DNA of 64,000 bases from contig CAVYUN010000004.1 in assembly GCA_963771735.1 (NCBI GenBank), positions 62,001 through 126,000 on the forward strand, in the 5' to 3' direction. The stretch's first letter is position 1; every line of letters begins with the position of its first letter. The notes beneath the pieces are model-generated. The model did no database searches. It saw nothing but the letters and a program-made list of their open reading frames with translations, and was not told where the DNA came from. The translations under genes and the position numbers were made by a program. Positions 26,529 to 36,778 of this stretch are shown here, piece by piece. Origin of the DNA: 66-474 sp963771735. Its GTDB lineage: Bacteria; Pseudomonadota; Gammaproteobacteria; Xanthomonadales; Rhodanobacteraceae.

Positions 26529-26664
26529 CATAAAGCAGTTCTTGGCCTGGGTTTTCAAAGTGATTTATTGAATAATGGCGTCGAGGCTTGAGTGCCAAGG
26601 ACAACTTACGCGGACGCCGCTACTGCCACGGCGCCACCTGCGCTCGACCTGACCAACACACACG

Positions 26665-28778
26665 TCAATCTTCCCGCTCCGGCTCTGGCATTACGATATG
26701 GTCCGGCGCCAAGCCCTTGCGATGGCGCTCGTGCATCGCGTGCAGCAGTGCGGCGAAGTCGTCGGCGTAGCCGCGCATGTCAAACAGGTCCGATTCCTGG
26801 CGCTGTTTGACGAGGCGTTGCTGCAGCGCGTTGAGCACCGACAGGTCGCTGCCGTAGCGGATCGCGGTTTCGATGAAGGCCTTGTCGTCGCGGGTGATCA
26901 GCTCCGGCATGCCGAGGTAGTGGTTGAGGCTGCCGGCGACGCGCGAGGCGAAGGTTTCGCCGGGGCGCGTCAGCACCGGGCAGCCGGCCCAGATCGCGTC
27001 CGACGCGGTGGTGTGCGCGTTGTAGGGATTGGTGTCGAGGAACAGGTCGGCCAGCTTGTAGCGCGCGAGATGTTGCAGGTGCGGCAGTGACGGCGAGAAC
27101 ACCAGCCGGTGCGGGTCAAGTCCGCGCAGGCGCGCCGCGTCGCGCAGGCGGGCGTCGGCTTCGCGACTGGTCGCCAGCAGCCACAGCACGCTGCCGGGCA
27201 CTTCGCGCAGCACCGCGCACATGCGGTTGAAGCTGGCCGCGTTGAGTTTCCACGCGTTGTTGAAGCTGGCGAACACCACGGCGTTGGCGGGCAGGCCGAA
27301 TGCCGAACGTGGCGGCGAGGCGCCGACCGGGCGCGTGGGGTCGGACGGCTGGTAGCAGCGCGGCAGGTACGCGATCGATTCCGAGTAGAAGCGCCGCAGC
27401 GGTTCGGGAACCAGGAAGCGGTCGGCGATCAGGTAGTCGATGAAGCTCGCGCCCGAGCTGCCGGGATAGGCCAGCCAGCCGGCCTGCACCGGCGCGGGCC
27501 GCAAGGCGAACACGCCGGGCACGCCGCCCGCACACCAGCCGTCGACATCGATCAGCACGTCGATGCCGATGTCGTGCACGCGCTGCGCGACCGCGGCAGC
27601 GGGTTGCAGCGTGATGTCGTGCAGGGCATGCACTGCCGTGCGCAGGCGCCGACGCACGTCGCTGCCGTCGTCGGGCGTGGTCGCGAACAGGTGGACTTCC
27701 AGGTCGTCGCGTCGGCCCAGCTGCTCAAACATGGCCACGGACAGCAGCGCGGTCGCGTGGGCGTGGAAGCCGGCCGACACGAAACCGACCTTGAGTCGCG
27801 ATCCGGATGCGCGCGGTTTGTGTTCGAAGTGGATGTGTTGCCGCAGTGGTTGCGTATCCTGGTCGACGCGTGCAGCGCGGGCGCGGGCGCAGGCAAGCTG
27901 TTGGGCGGCGCTGGCGTCCTCGGCCAGGAACACGAACGGATCGATTTCGCCGGAGCCGTCGAGCGCGCGGGCGCGGACGCGTTGGTTCAACGCTTCCGCG
28001 CCGTTCCAATCGCATTCGCGGCGCAGCACGAACAGTAACTGGCTTTCGGCGAGGCGCAGGTTGGGGTCGAGTTGCAGAGCACGCCGGTACAGGCGCGCGG
28101 CTTTGGCGTAGTGATGCTGCTCGTCGGCCATCAGGCCGGCCTGATAGGGAAACTGCGCGGCGTTGGGCGCGAGTTGCGCGCCGCGTTCGTAGATCGCCTG
28201 CGCCTCGGCGTAACGCTGCTGGCGGTGCAGTGTGTGGCCCAGCAGCAGCAACGCCTGCGGGTGCGGCTGCTGGGCGAGCACCTCGCGCAGGCGTGACTCG
28301 GCTTCCGCCGCCATGCCCAGCGACAGCTCGGTCGCGGCCAGGTTGACGATGGCATTGAAATGGTTGGGTTCGATCGCGAGCGCGGCGAGGTAGGCGTCGC
28401 GTGCGCCCTCGTCGTTGCCCGCGGCGCGCAACGCGTTGGCGAGGTTGTTGCGCAGCGCGGCGTCGGCGGGACGTGCCGCCACCGCGCGTTCGAGCAGGTC
28501 GACGGCTTCGCCGGTCCTGTCTTCCGCCAGCAGGGTGCTGGCGAGGTTGCTCTGCGCTTCGACGTTGGCCGGCGCGATGCGCAGGGCATCCTGCATGGCC
28601 AGCGCCGCATCGGCGGTGCGGCCCAGCATCAACAGCGCCACGCCGTGCAGGCGCGCCAGCTCGGCGTTGTCGGGATGGTCGACGCGCAGCGTGCGCGCGA
28701 GTGCTTCCGCGCTTTCGGCATCACCGTGTTGCAGCAGTGTGACGACACGTGCGACGGGGGTGGCATGGATGGCGTCGT

Positions 28779-28782
<4 letters not shown>
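26665..28782 (-). CDS. SPINDLY-type TPR O-GlcNAc transferase-like protein (GT41)
   Basis: Large cytosolic protein of 705 residues. The N-terminal half (about 10-270) is a run of tetratricopeptide repeats (for example VEAQSNLASTLLAEDRTGEA and HPQALLLLGHTLHRQQRYAE). The C-terminal half is the GT41 catalytic region: SRLKVGFVSAGFHAHATA, DVLIDVDGWCAGG, LRPAPVQAGWLAYPGSSGAS, FASFNNAWKLN, RLVFSPSLPHLQHLARYKLA, and DLFLDTNPYNAHTTASDAIW. Family members attach GlcNAc or fucose to Ser/Thr or to other protein sites. It is coupled to prfA by an ATGA overlap (start 28782), as the distal gene of hemA-prfA. Its targets cannot be inferred here. Confidence 0.88.
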
Positions 28783-29857
<1,075 letters not shown>

Positions 29858-29861
<4 letters not shown>

Positions 29862-31120
29862 GCGTCTTGCCCGTTTGCGTCGAACAGGCGCATGGCGGCG
29901 TCGAGGAGTGCCTGGTCGCCCTGTTCGGCGGCTTCGTGCAGGCGCACGCTGGGCGTGTGCAGCAGCTTGCCGGTGAGGGTGTTGGCGAGAAACTCGAGTG
30001 CCTCGTTGGGGTCGCGGCCGTTGTTGAGCATCTCGCGCGCCCGTGCCAGAACCTCGTCGCGCTGGGCTTCGGCCGTGGTGCGGTAGCAACGCAACGGATG
30101 GCCGAACTGGTTCGCGCGCCGCCACGCCTGGTAGCGTTCGACCTGCAAGTCGATGATGGCTTCGGCCTCGCGCGCAGATGCTTCGCGCGAGCTGCGGCCG
30201 CCCTCGATGGCCCGCTGCAGGTCGTCGATGGTGTACAGGAACACGTCCGGCAGTTCGGCAGCGGCGGGATCGATGTCGCGCGGCACCGCGAGGTCGATCA
30301 GCAGCATCGGGCGTCGCCGGCGCTGTTGCAGCGCGCCTTGCAGCATCGACGCATCCAGGATTGGTTCGCGGCTGGCGGTGGCCGAAATCACGATGTCGGC
30401 CTCGGCCAGGTGCCTGGGCATGTCGGCCAGCGCGATCGCGTAGCCGCCGACAGGATTGACCAGCGCCTGCGCGGTCTCGACGGTGCGGTTGGCGACGATC
30501 AGGCGCTTGACGCCGCGCTCGATCAGGTGCCGCACCGCGAGTTCGATGGTGTCGCCCGCGCCGATCAGCAATACGCACGATTCGCGCAGGTCGGCGAAGG
30601 CCTGCTCGACCAGCCGCACAGCGGCGAACGCGACCGACACCGGGCCGGTGCCGATGCGGGTTTCGGTGCGCACCCGCTTGGCCACCGCGAAGGCGTTCTG
30701 CAGCAGCCTGTCCATTGGCGCGTGCAGCGTGTGCGCCGAATGCGCCGCGCGCCAGGCATCCTTGACCTGGCCGAGGATCTGCGGCTCGCCCAGCACCATC
30801 GATTCCAGGCCGGTGGCGACGCGAAACACGTGGCGCACGGCGTCATCGTCGGTGCGGCGGTAAAGGAACTCGTCGAGTCGGCCCGGAGTCATCTGGTTGC
30901 GGGCATGCAGCCATGCCGACGGCGCGTGCTCGGCGCCGTCGCGGACGCTGCAATACAACTCGGTGCGATTGCAGGTCGACAGGATCATGGCCTCTTCGAT
31001 GCCGGGCTGTGCAGCCAGCTCGGCCAGCGCCGGCGGCATGGCTTCCGTGTCGATGGCCACCTGCTCGCGCAAGGCGACCGGCGCGGTGAGGTGGTTGAGC
31101 CCGAGTGCGATCAGCGGCAT
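29858..31120 (-). CDS. hemA: Glutamyl-tRNA reductase
   Basis: First committed step of C5 tetrapyrrole synthesis: reduces glutamyl-tRNA to glutamate-1-semialdehyde with NADPH. 420 residues. The catalytic Cys is in ILSTCNRTELYC near residue 50. The NADPH domain includes ESCVLLIGAGDTIELAVRHL, and the dimerisation helix is at the C-terminus. Also conserved: GLESMVLGEPQILGQVKDAW and DLAVPRDIDPAA. Start ATG 31120. Diverges from the TPR lipoprotein-lolB unit across about 65 nt, the classic hemA/lolB divergent arrangement. Confidence 0.97.
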
Positions 31121-31186
31121 GGGAACTTAAGATGGCACAAGCTAAGCTGTCGCGTGGCGGCAGAACGAAAGAGGACCGGCTTTCCG

Positions 31187-32953
31187 GTGCGAAGTGTGCG
31201 GACCCAACCCGACAAGTTCAAGGAATGGCTCGGCTTGTGGCGCCATTTTAGCGCGTTTGCACCGATGCTCGCGGCTGCCGCGCTGATGGCCGGCTGCGCC
31301 CAGGTGCCCATGCACGGCACTTCGCGTGCGGCAAGCAGGCAACCGCTGGCGCGCCTGGCGTTGCCGACCGACAACGCGAACAGCCGGGTGTCGGCCCTGC
31401 TGATCGCCGCCGGGTTCGCCCTGCAGGACAACGATGTTGCCGGGGCCGCGGCGGATTATGCGAAGGCTGCGCTGATATCGAACGATCCTGGCGTCGCGCA
31501 ACGCGCGGTCCAGCTTGCGTTGATCGCGGATCGAACAGGCCTGACGCGGCGGTTGCTGGATCGCTGGCAGGCATTGGGCGCGAGTCCGCGCGACCTGGCT
31601 GCAGCGCGCGCGCAGCTTGCGATGCAGCATGGCGATCGCGCAGACGCCGAGCGGCAGTTCGGGATCCTGCTTGCGTCCGGCACCGCCGATGACTGGAAAA
31701 CCTTTGCCGCGGCTTTGCTGGCCGCGCGCGACACGGCGCTGGCCGGCCATGTGCTGGAGGACCTGGCCAAGCCGGATCGCCTGCCTGCCGACGAAAACAT
31801 CTGGGTGACGCTGAGCCAGCTGGGTGAGCATCTGGATCGCCACGCTTTCGCGCGCGAATTGGCCGATGCGGCCGTGCGCAGGTTCGATGGCGCGAACGCC
31901 ATCGCCTGGGCGGCCAGCCTGCGCGCGAGCATGGGCGACCGCGCGGGCGCGACGGTGTTGTATGCGAAAGGCGTGGCCGCGCATCCGTATAGCGTCGATT
32001 TGCGCCTGGGTTACGCCGCGCTCTTGGGTCATGCCGGTAACTACGCGAAGGCGCTGGCGGTGCTGTCGCGCGGTCCGCAAACGACGGCGACCTGGTCGGC
32101 GCGCGTGGCGGTCGCCGCCAGCGCAAGGGATCAGGGCGCGCTCCGCCGGATTTACGCCGACTTGCAGCACGTGCCGGAGGCGCAGCGCGTCGACAATGCG
32201 TTCGTGCTCGGCCAGCTCGCGGAATTGCTGCACCGTGATCAGGAGGCCCTGGCCTGGTACGGCAAGGTCGATCCGGACAGCCGCCATGGTTTCGACGCGC
32301 AGTTGCGCCGCGCGGTGCTGTTCGACAAGACCGGAGAATCCGCCCAGGCGCACGCGCTGGCCGCGCAGCTCCAGCAGGATTACGCCGACGATGCCGACAA
32401 TCTGCGCACCGCCTACGAACTCGATGCGCAGCTGTATGCGCAGCACGGCGAGCATGCCAGCGCCATCGCGGCCTACGACCGCGGACTCGAGGCGCTGCCG
32501 GGTGATCCGGTGTTGATCTACGACCGTGGCATCGAGGAAGCCGACGCGGGCGATACCGACGCCGCCCTGGGCGATTTCCGCAAGGTGCTGGCGCTGAATC
32601 CCGGCAACATCGAGGCCATGAACGCGCTGGGCTTCACGCTGGCCGATGCCGACCGCGACCTGCCCGAAGCGACCCGGCTGCTCAGCAAGGCGCTTTCGGC
32701 CAAGCCCGACACCGCCGCGATCATGGATTCCTGGGGCTGGCTGCAATACCGGCTCGGCAATCTCGCGCAGGCCGAGTCGTATCTGAAGCGTGCCTGGAGC
32801 CAACAGCACGATCCGGATATCGGCGTGCATCTCGGAGAGGTACTTTGGAAGCTCGGTCAACACGAAAGCGCCCGCGAACTGTTTGCCAGGGTGCGCAGGC
32901 TCGATCCGCACAACCCGGCATTGCAGGGCGCCGAGCGCAGATTGCATCCATGA
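31187..32953 (+). CDS. TPR-repeat outer-membrane lipoprotein
   Basis: Predicted lipoprotein of about 588 residues. The hydrophobic stretch FAPMLAAAALMAGC ends in a lipobox (LMAG-C). The rest is a superhelix of tetratricopeptide-like repeats (VAGAAADYAKAALISNDPGV, HASAIAAYDRGLEALPGDPV, GNIEAMNALGFTLADADRDL, NLAQAESYLKRAWSQQ). The start is uncertain: GTG 31187 is chosen, with GTG 31193 and TTG 31233 also possible; the signal must lie before residue Cys at about 31290. It overlaps lolB by 4 nt. The family commonly sits upstream of lolB in Xanthomonadales; its role, perhaps as an envelope scaffold, is not established. Confidence 0.8.
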   Translation: MRSVRTQPDKFKEWLGLWRHFSAFAPMLAAAALMAGCAQVPMHGTSRAASRQPLARLALPTDNANSRVSALLIAAGFALQDNDVAGAAADYAKAALISNDPGVAQRAVQLALIADRTGLTRRLLDRWQALGASPRDLAAARAQLAMQHGDRADAERQFGILLASGTADDWKTFAAALLAARDTALAGHVLEDLAKPDRLPADENIWVTLSQLGEHLDRHAFARELADAAVRRFDGANAIAWAASLRASMGDRAGATVLYAKGVAAHPYSVDLRLGYAALLGHAGNYAKALAVLSRGPQTTATWSARVAVAASARDQGALRRIYADLQHVPEAQRVDNAFVLGQLAELLHRDQEALAWYGKVDPDSRHGFDAQLRRAVLFDKTGESAQAHALAAQLQQDYADDADNLRTAYELDAQLYAQHGEHASAIAAYDRGLEALPGDPVLIYDRGIEEADAGDTDAALGDFRKVLALNPGNIEAMNALGFTLADADRDLPEATRLLSKALSAKPDTAAIMDSWGWLQYRLGNLAQAESYLKRAWSQQHDPDIGVHLGEVLWKLGQHESARELFARVRRLDPHNPALQGAERRLHP

Positions 32954-33573
32954 AGCGGCTGCCGGTGCTGGCTGCAGCAATGCTTGCGGGCGCGATGCTT
33001 GCCGCGTGCGCGCCGGTCGCGGTGCGCAAACCCGGCACCGCCAAGCAGCTTGCGGCACAGGCCGCACGCGAGCACCTGCTGGGAGCTCAAGCCGACTGGG
33101 GTCTCGACGGCCGGTTTGCGGCATCCGACGGCCGGCATGGCGGGAGCGGCAGCCTGAGCTGGCGGCAGGATGGCCAGCACTATCATTTCACCTTGCGCGC
33201 GCCGATCACGGGCAAGAGCGTGCAATTGGACGGCGGCCCGGACGGCGCCATCCTGAGCGGCGTCGGCAAGCAACCGCTGGCCGGCCGCAGCGCAGGGCAG
33301 GTGCTGAACGAGGAATTCGGCTGGGACGTGCCGGTGACCGAGCTTGCCTGGTGGGTGCGTGGCCTGCGCGCCCCCGGCCGCGCCGCGATCCTCACGTTCG
33401 GGGCCAACGGCCTGCCGGCGACGCTGGACCAGGATGGCTGGCACGTCGACTACCGCGACTGGTACGCCGAACGCAATCCGCCGCTGCCGCGCAAGGTTTA
33501 CGCCAGCCGCGATCCTTATACGGTGAGGGTGTTGGTCGAGAACTGGCAAGCCCCGGCAGGTGGCGGCCACTGA
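32950..33573 (+). CDS. lolB: LolB outer-membrane lipoprotein receptor
   Basis: Accepts lipoproteins from periplasmic LolA and inserts them into the outer membrane. 207 residues, itself a lipoprotein: signal LPVLAAAMLAGAMLAAC with the lipobox Cys at residue 20. LolB fold blocks: WGLDGRFAASDGRHGGSGSL, SWRQDGQHYHFTLRAPITGK, GQVLNEEFGWDVPVTELAWW and VRGLRAPG. The start ATG overlaps the stop of the TPR lipoprotein. In relatives ispE follows immediately, before tRNA-Gln and prs; here a repeat-filled spacer does. Confidence 0.93.
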   Translation: MKRLPVLAAAMLAGAMLAACAPVAVRKPGTAKQLAAQAAREHLLGAQADWGLDGRFAASDGRHGGSGSLSWRQDGQHYHFTLRAPITGKSVQLDGGPDGAILSGVGKQPLAGRSAGQVLNEEFGWDVPVTELAWWVRGLRAPGRAAILTFGANGLPATLDQDGWHVDYRDWYAERNPPLPRKVYASRDPYTVRVLVENWQAPAGGGH

Positions 33574-33611
33574 GGCCGGCCGCGGCGGCCACGCGGCTAC
33601 AACCGCCTGAA

Positions 33612-33640
33612 TTGACACGAATTGCGGCGACCGCGACAAT
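33612..33640 (+). promoter_or_regulatory. Putative promoter for tRNA-Gln-prs
   Basis: A perfect TTGACA -35 (33612-33617), 17 nt, then GACAAT (33635-33640), followed by a GC-rich discriminator (ATGCGGC), typical of stable-RNA promoters. It would read through the repeat region into tRNA-Gln. Confidence 0.5.
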
Positions 33641-33938
33641 ATGCGGCTTTTCGTCACACCGGGTTTGCGTCCGGGCGTGATCGCGGAAAAACGTCGACAA
33701 CGAAAAAACGCGGCGCAGGAATGCGCCGACGCAGAGGCGCTTTGGTGCCAATGCGTAATGCGTGGCGTGGCTTGGCCGCGACCGCATTCATCGCGCCAGG
33801 CAGGATGCCCGTGAATGGCAAGATCGCGGCACACGGATGTGTCGACGCAGAGGCGCTCTGGCGCCGATGCGGAACACGTGGCGCAGCTTTGCCGCGACCG
33901 TGTTCATCGCGCCGGGCGGGAGCCCGGGCGCGATCAAA
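33619..33938 (+). repeat. Degenerate tandem repeat filling the lolB-tRNA-Gln spacer
   Basis: No gene is seen in the 367 nt between lolB and tRNA-Gln. Two good copies with a 116-nt period start at CGACGCAGAGGCGCT (33727 and 33843). Each continues through GCCGCGACCG, TTCATCGCGCC and a GC-rich hairpin (GGCAGGATGCC in one, GGGCGGGAGCCC in the other) to GATC. A decayed third copy precedes them (GCGGCGACCGCGACAA, then CCGGGTTTGCGTCCGGGCGTGATC at about 33656-33680 in two blocks). The slot is where relatives carry ispE. Confidence 0.65.
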
Positions 33939-33940
33939 GA

Positions 33941-34015
33941 TGGGGCGTCGCCAAGTGGTAAGGCACCGGGTTTTGATCCCGGCATTCGCAGGTTCGAATC
34001 CTGCCGCCCCAGCCA
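33941..34015 (+). tRNA. tRNA-Gln (anticodon UUG), CCA encoded
   Basis: Acceptor stem TGGGGCG pairs with CGCCCCA; the anticodon arm CCGGG-TTTTGAT-CCCGG gives UUG; T-arm GCAGG-TTCGAAT-CCTGC. Discriminator G followed by an encoded CCA. It lies 29 nt before prs, as in relatives. Confidence 0.97.
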
Positions 34016-34044
34016 CGCCGGTATTGCGAAGGAAGGTTCCGGGC

Positions 34045-35004
34045 ATGCACAACACATCCAACCTGATGCTGTTTTCGGGCAATGCCAATCGCAAGCTGGC
34101 GGAGGACGTCGCGCACACGCTCGGCGTGCCGCTGGGCAAGGCGCTGGTCGGCACCTTTTCCGACGGCGAGGTGCAGGTCGAGATCGACGAGAACGTCCGC
34201 AACCAGGACGTGTTCGTGATGCAGTCGACCTGCGCGCCGAGCGCGGAAAACCTGATGCAATTGCTGGTGCTGGTGGATGCGCTCAAGCGCGCCTCGGCTG
34301 CCAGCGTCACGGCGGTGATTCCGTACTTCGGTTACGCGCGCCAGGATCGCCGCCTGCGCGCGGCGCGGGTGCCGATCACGGCCAAGGTGGCCGCGCAGGT
34401 GATCGACGCGGTGGGTACCGACCGTGTGCTTACGGTGGATATCCATGCGGACCAGATCCAGGGTTTCTTCGACATCCCGCTGGACAACGTGTATGCCTCG
34501 CCGGTGCTGCTGGCCGACATCTGGCGCAAGCACGGCACCGAGGGCGTGACCGTGGTCAGCCCAGACGTCGGCGGCGTGGTGCGCGCGCGCGCCGTGGCCA
34601 AGCGCCTGGACGACGCCGACCTGGCGATCATCGACAAGCGCCGCCCGCGTCCGAACGAGGCCAGCGTGATGAACATCATCGGCGACGTCACCGGCAAGAC
34701 TTGCGTGCTGGTCGATGACATCGTCGACACGGCAGGTACCTTGTGTGCGGCGTCGAAGGCGCTCAAGGACCGCGGTGCCAACGAAGTGGTCGCGTACTGC
34801 ACCCACGCGGTGCTGTCCGGGCCGGCCGTGCGCAACATCGAACAATCGCAGATGGACGAACTGGTGGTGACCGACACGATTCCGCTGAGCGAGGAAGGTG
34901 CGGCGTGCGGCAAGATCCGCCAGTTGTCGGTGGCGCAGTTGCTGGCCGAGACCGTGCGCCGGATGGCGTTCGGCGAATCGGTCAGTTCGTTGTACGTGGA
35001 CTAG
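34045..35004 (+). CDS. prs: Ribose-phosphate pyrophosphokinase (PRPP synthetase)
   Basis: Makes PRPP from ribose 5-phosphate and ATP for purine, pyrimidine, His, Trp and NAD synthesis. 319 residues. Blocks: FSGNANRKLAEDVAHTLGV, GTFSDGEVQVEIDENVRNQD, the ATP-binding YFGYARQDRR, VDIHADQIQGFFDIP, the PRPP loop LVDDIVDTAGTL, and VVSPDVGGVVRARAVAK. An AAGGAAGG lies about 8 nt before ATG 34045. Order tRNA-Gln-prs-rplY-pth-ychF is the standard one minus ispE. Confidence 0.98.
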   Translation: MHNTSNLMLFSGNANRKLAEDVAHTLGVPLGKALVGTFSDGEVQVEIDENVRNQDVFVMQSTCAPSAENLMQLLVLVDALKRASAASVTAVIPYFGYARQDRRLRAARVPITAKVAAQVIDAVGTDRVLTVDIHADQIQGFFDIPLDNVYASPVLLADIWRKHGTEGVTVVSPDVGGVVRARAVAKRLDDADLAIIDKRRPRPNEASVMNIIGDVTGKTCVLVDDIVDTAGTLCAASKALKDRGANEVVAYCTHAVLSGPAVRNIEQSQMDELVVTDTIPLSEEGAACGKIRQLSVAQLLAETVRRMAFGESVSSLYVD

Positions 35005-35167
35005 CTTCAGTATGCGCGCGCGGCGGACCGCCGCGCGCGTGCAGTGTTTCACGGACGCCGGACACCGGCTTCCGCGCCGGCTCCGGCCGGCACTCCAACT
35101 TCCCTGGTCGCGGGGAAGTTTCCAAGTCACCGCGAGGTGACGTCATGCAAACCGAGGTAACAAGCAA
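35005..35167 (+). promoter_or_regulatory. rplY leader with three hairpins
   Basis: Spacer between prs and rplY. A GC hairpin follows prs (35018-35042, GCGCGCGGCGG / CCGCCGCGCGC) without a T tract. Close to rplY are CTTCCC...GGGAAG (35099-35118) and a tight GTCACC-GCGA-GGTGAC hairpin (35126-35141) with a GNRA-like loop about 26 nt before the ATG. The last could be a protein-binding or stabilising element; this is inference. Confidence 0.4.
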
Positions 35168-35890
35168 ATGGCAACCATCCATGAAATCACGGCCGAACGC
35201 CGTACCGACCAGGGCAAAGGTGCGAGCCGCCGCCTGCGTCGTGCCGGCAAGGTTCCGGCCGTCGTCTACGGCGCGGGCCAGGCCGCAGAAAGCATCCAGT
35301 TCGACCACCAGGCGCTGTCGCTGGACGCACGCAACGACTGGTTCGCGTCGTCGATTCTCGATCTGCTGGTAGACGGCAATCGCCAGAAGGTGCTGCTGCG
35401 CGATGTGCAGAAGCATCCGGTCAAGCCGCAACTGCTGCATCTGGACTTCCTGCGCATCGACGAGGCCAAGCCGATCCGCGTGTACGTGTCGATCCGGTTC
35501 ATGAACCAGGACAAGTCGCCGGCGGCCAAGGCCTCGGGCGTGGTGATCTCGCACAACCAGACCGAAGTCGAAGTGTCGTGCCTGCCGAAAGACCTGCCCG
35601 AACACATCGACCTCGACCTTTCGGAGCTGGATCTCGGCGACGTGATCCACATGTCCGACCTGAAGCTTCCCGCGGGCGTGGAAATTCCCGAACTCAAGCT
35701 GGGCAGGGAATACGACCATACCGTCGTGTCCGCGCAGGCGGTGCGCGAAGAAGTCGAGGAAGTGCCGGTCGAAGCCGAGGGCGCCGAAGGCGCGGCGGCC
35801 GAAGGCGCGGCTGCGCCGGCGGCTACCGGGGCCGATGCCGCCAAGGGCGCGGCACCGGCTGCCGAAAAGAAACCGGCCGAGAAGAAGTAA
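35168..35890 (+). CDS. rplY: 50S ribosomal protein L25, long CTC form
   Basis: Binds 5S rRNA in the large subunit. 240 residues: the N-terminal L25 domain (about 1-95, ITAERRTDQGKGASRRLRRA, KVPAVVYGAG) and the TL5/CTC C-terminal domain (about 100-195, PKDLPEHIDLDLSELDLGDV), then a tail of about 40 residues rich in Ala, Glu and Lys ending EKKPAEKK. The extended form is usual in Xanthomonadales, unlike the 94-residue E. coli L25. A GAGG lies about 12 nt before the ATG. Confidence 0.96.
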   Translation: MATIHEITAERRTDQGKGASRRLRRAGKVPAVVYGAGQAAESIQFDHQALSLDARNDWFASSILDLLVDGNRQKVLLRDVQKHPVKPQLLHLDFLRIDEAKPIRVYVSIRFMNQDKSPAAKASGVVISHNQTEVEVSCLPKDLPEHIDLDLSELDLGDVIHMSDLKLPAGVEIPELKLGREYDHTVVSAQAVREEVEEVPVEAEGAEGAAAEGAAAPAATGADAAKGAAPAAEKKPAEKK

Positions 35891-35922
35891 GTCTGCGTGC
35901 AGGCACCCCTTGCTCGTCATTC

Positions 35923-35957
35923 GGGCTCCGTTTCCGGTTGCTTCGGAAACGGAGCCC
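35923..35957 (+). terminator. Strong hairpin downstream of rplY
   Basis: A 14-bp perfect stem (35923-35936, GGGCTCCGTTTCCG, with 35944-35957) and a 7-nt loop, 33 nt after the rplY stop. No T run follows, so it may act as an mRNA 3' stabiliser or Rho-associated end rather than an intrinsic terminator. Confidence 0.6.
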
Positions 35958-36074
35958 TGAACCAAGTGGCTTTGATCCGGATACATTCAGTCGAAGTCAC
36001 TGGGTTGCGCGCTGCTCCTGCGGCGCGCCTCTCAGGCCAACGGCTTTGCCGTTGTTCGCTTCGGCATCCTGCCC

Positions 36075-36110
36075 CCGCAGTTCCGCTTGCGCGGGAATGA
36101 CGGGGGTTCC
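36075..36110. repeat. Dispersed GCGGGAATGACGG-type repeat
   Basis: The spacer between rplY and pth carries AGTTCCGCTTGCGCGGGAATGACGG, split over two blocks. Related palindromic sequences recur before ychF (36732-36762, TCATCCCGGC...GCGGAATGACAG) and between rplL and rpoB (56225-56250). This class is widespread in intergenic DNA of the group. Otherwise the 246-nt spacer shows nothing coding. Confidence 0.5.
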
Positions 36111-36136
36111 GTACACGCGCTCGATCGCCTTCAGCC

Positions 36137-36724
36137 ATGTCTGGCATCCGACTCATCGCCGGCCTCGGCAATCCCGGGGTCGAATACTTGCGCAACCGTC
36201 ACAACGCCGGTTTCTGGTTCATTGATGCGCTGGCGTCCGGTGCGGGCGCGCGGTTCGGTTTCGAAAACCGCCTGCACGCGGAGGCTTGTCGCGTGCCGAT
36301 TGGTGGTGACGACGTGTGGTTGATCAAGCCCGATACCTTCATGAACGAGAGTGGCCGCGCAGTGGTGGCGGCACTGAACTACTGGAAGTTGCTGCCCGGG
36401 GAATTGCTGGTGGTGCACGACGACCTGGACTTGCCGCCCGGCAGCGCGCGCCTGAAGTTCGACGGTGGCCACGGCGGCCAGAACGGTCTTCGCGACATCA
36501 TGGCGCATCTGGGAAACGGCAAGTTCCATCGGCTGCGCATCGGCATCGGTCATCCGGGTGATCGCAACCGGGTCACGCCATGGGTGCTGGGCAATCCGTC
36601 GGCGCTCGATGAAAACCTGATGATGGACGCGATCGCGCGCGCGCTGGGCGTGTTGCCACTGGTGGTGGCGGGCGAGTTCAACGAAGCGACGAAACGCCTG
36701 AACACGCCACCCAATACCGCCTGA
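36137..36724 (+). CDS. pth: Peptidyl-tRNA hydrolase
   Basis: Frees tRNAs from prematurely released peptidyl-tRNA; essential. 195 residues. Signature LIAGLGNPGVEYLRNRHNAG with the catalytic His near residue 22, KPDTFMNESGRAV, VVHDDLDLPPGSARLKFDGG and HGGQNGLRDIMAHLG. Start ATG 36137 gives the usual short N-terminus. It lies between rplY and ychF, the conserved arrangement. Confidence 0.97.
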   Translation: MSGIRLIAGLGNPGVEYLRNRHNAGFWFIDALASGAGARFGFENRLHAEACRVPIGGDDVWLIKPDTFMNESGRAVVAALNYWKLLPGELLVVHDDLDLPPGSARLKFDGGHGGQNGLRDIMAHLGNGKFHRLRIGIGHPGDRNRVTPWVLGNPSALDENLMMDAIARALGVLPLVVAGEFNEATKRLNTPPNTA

Positions 36725-36778
36725 AATTTTGGTCAGTCATCCCGGCTCGCCGCGGAATGACAGCAAGGAGATTCGCGA

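Noticed and set aside
33622..34044. Possible protein read through the repeats and tRNA-Gln into prs
   Set aside because: The frame includes a tRNA gene and degenerate repeats; the prs family N-terminus begins at 34045.
35018..35042. Terminator after prs
   Set aside because: A GC hairpin is present but no T run follows; kept only as a leader hairpin.
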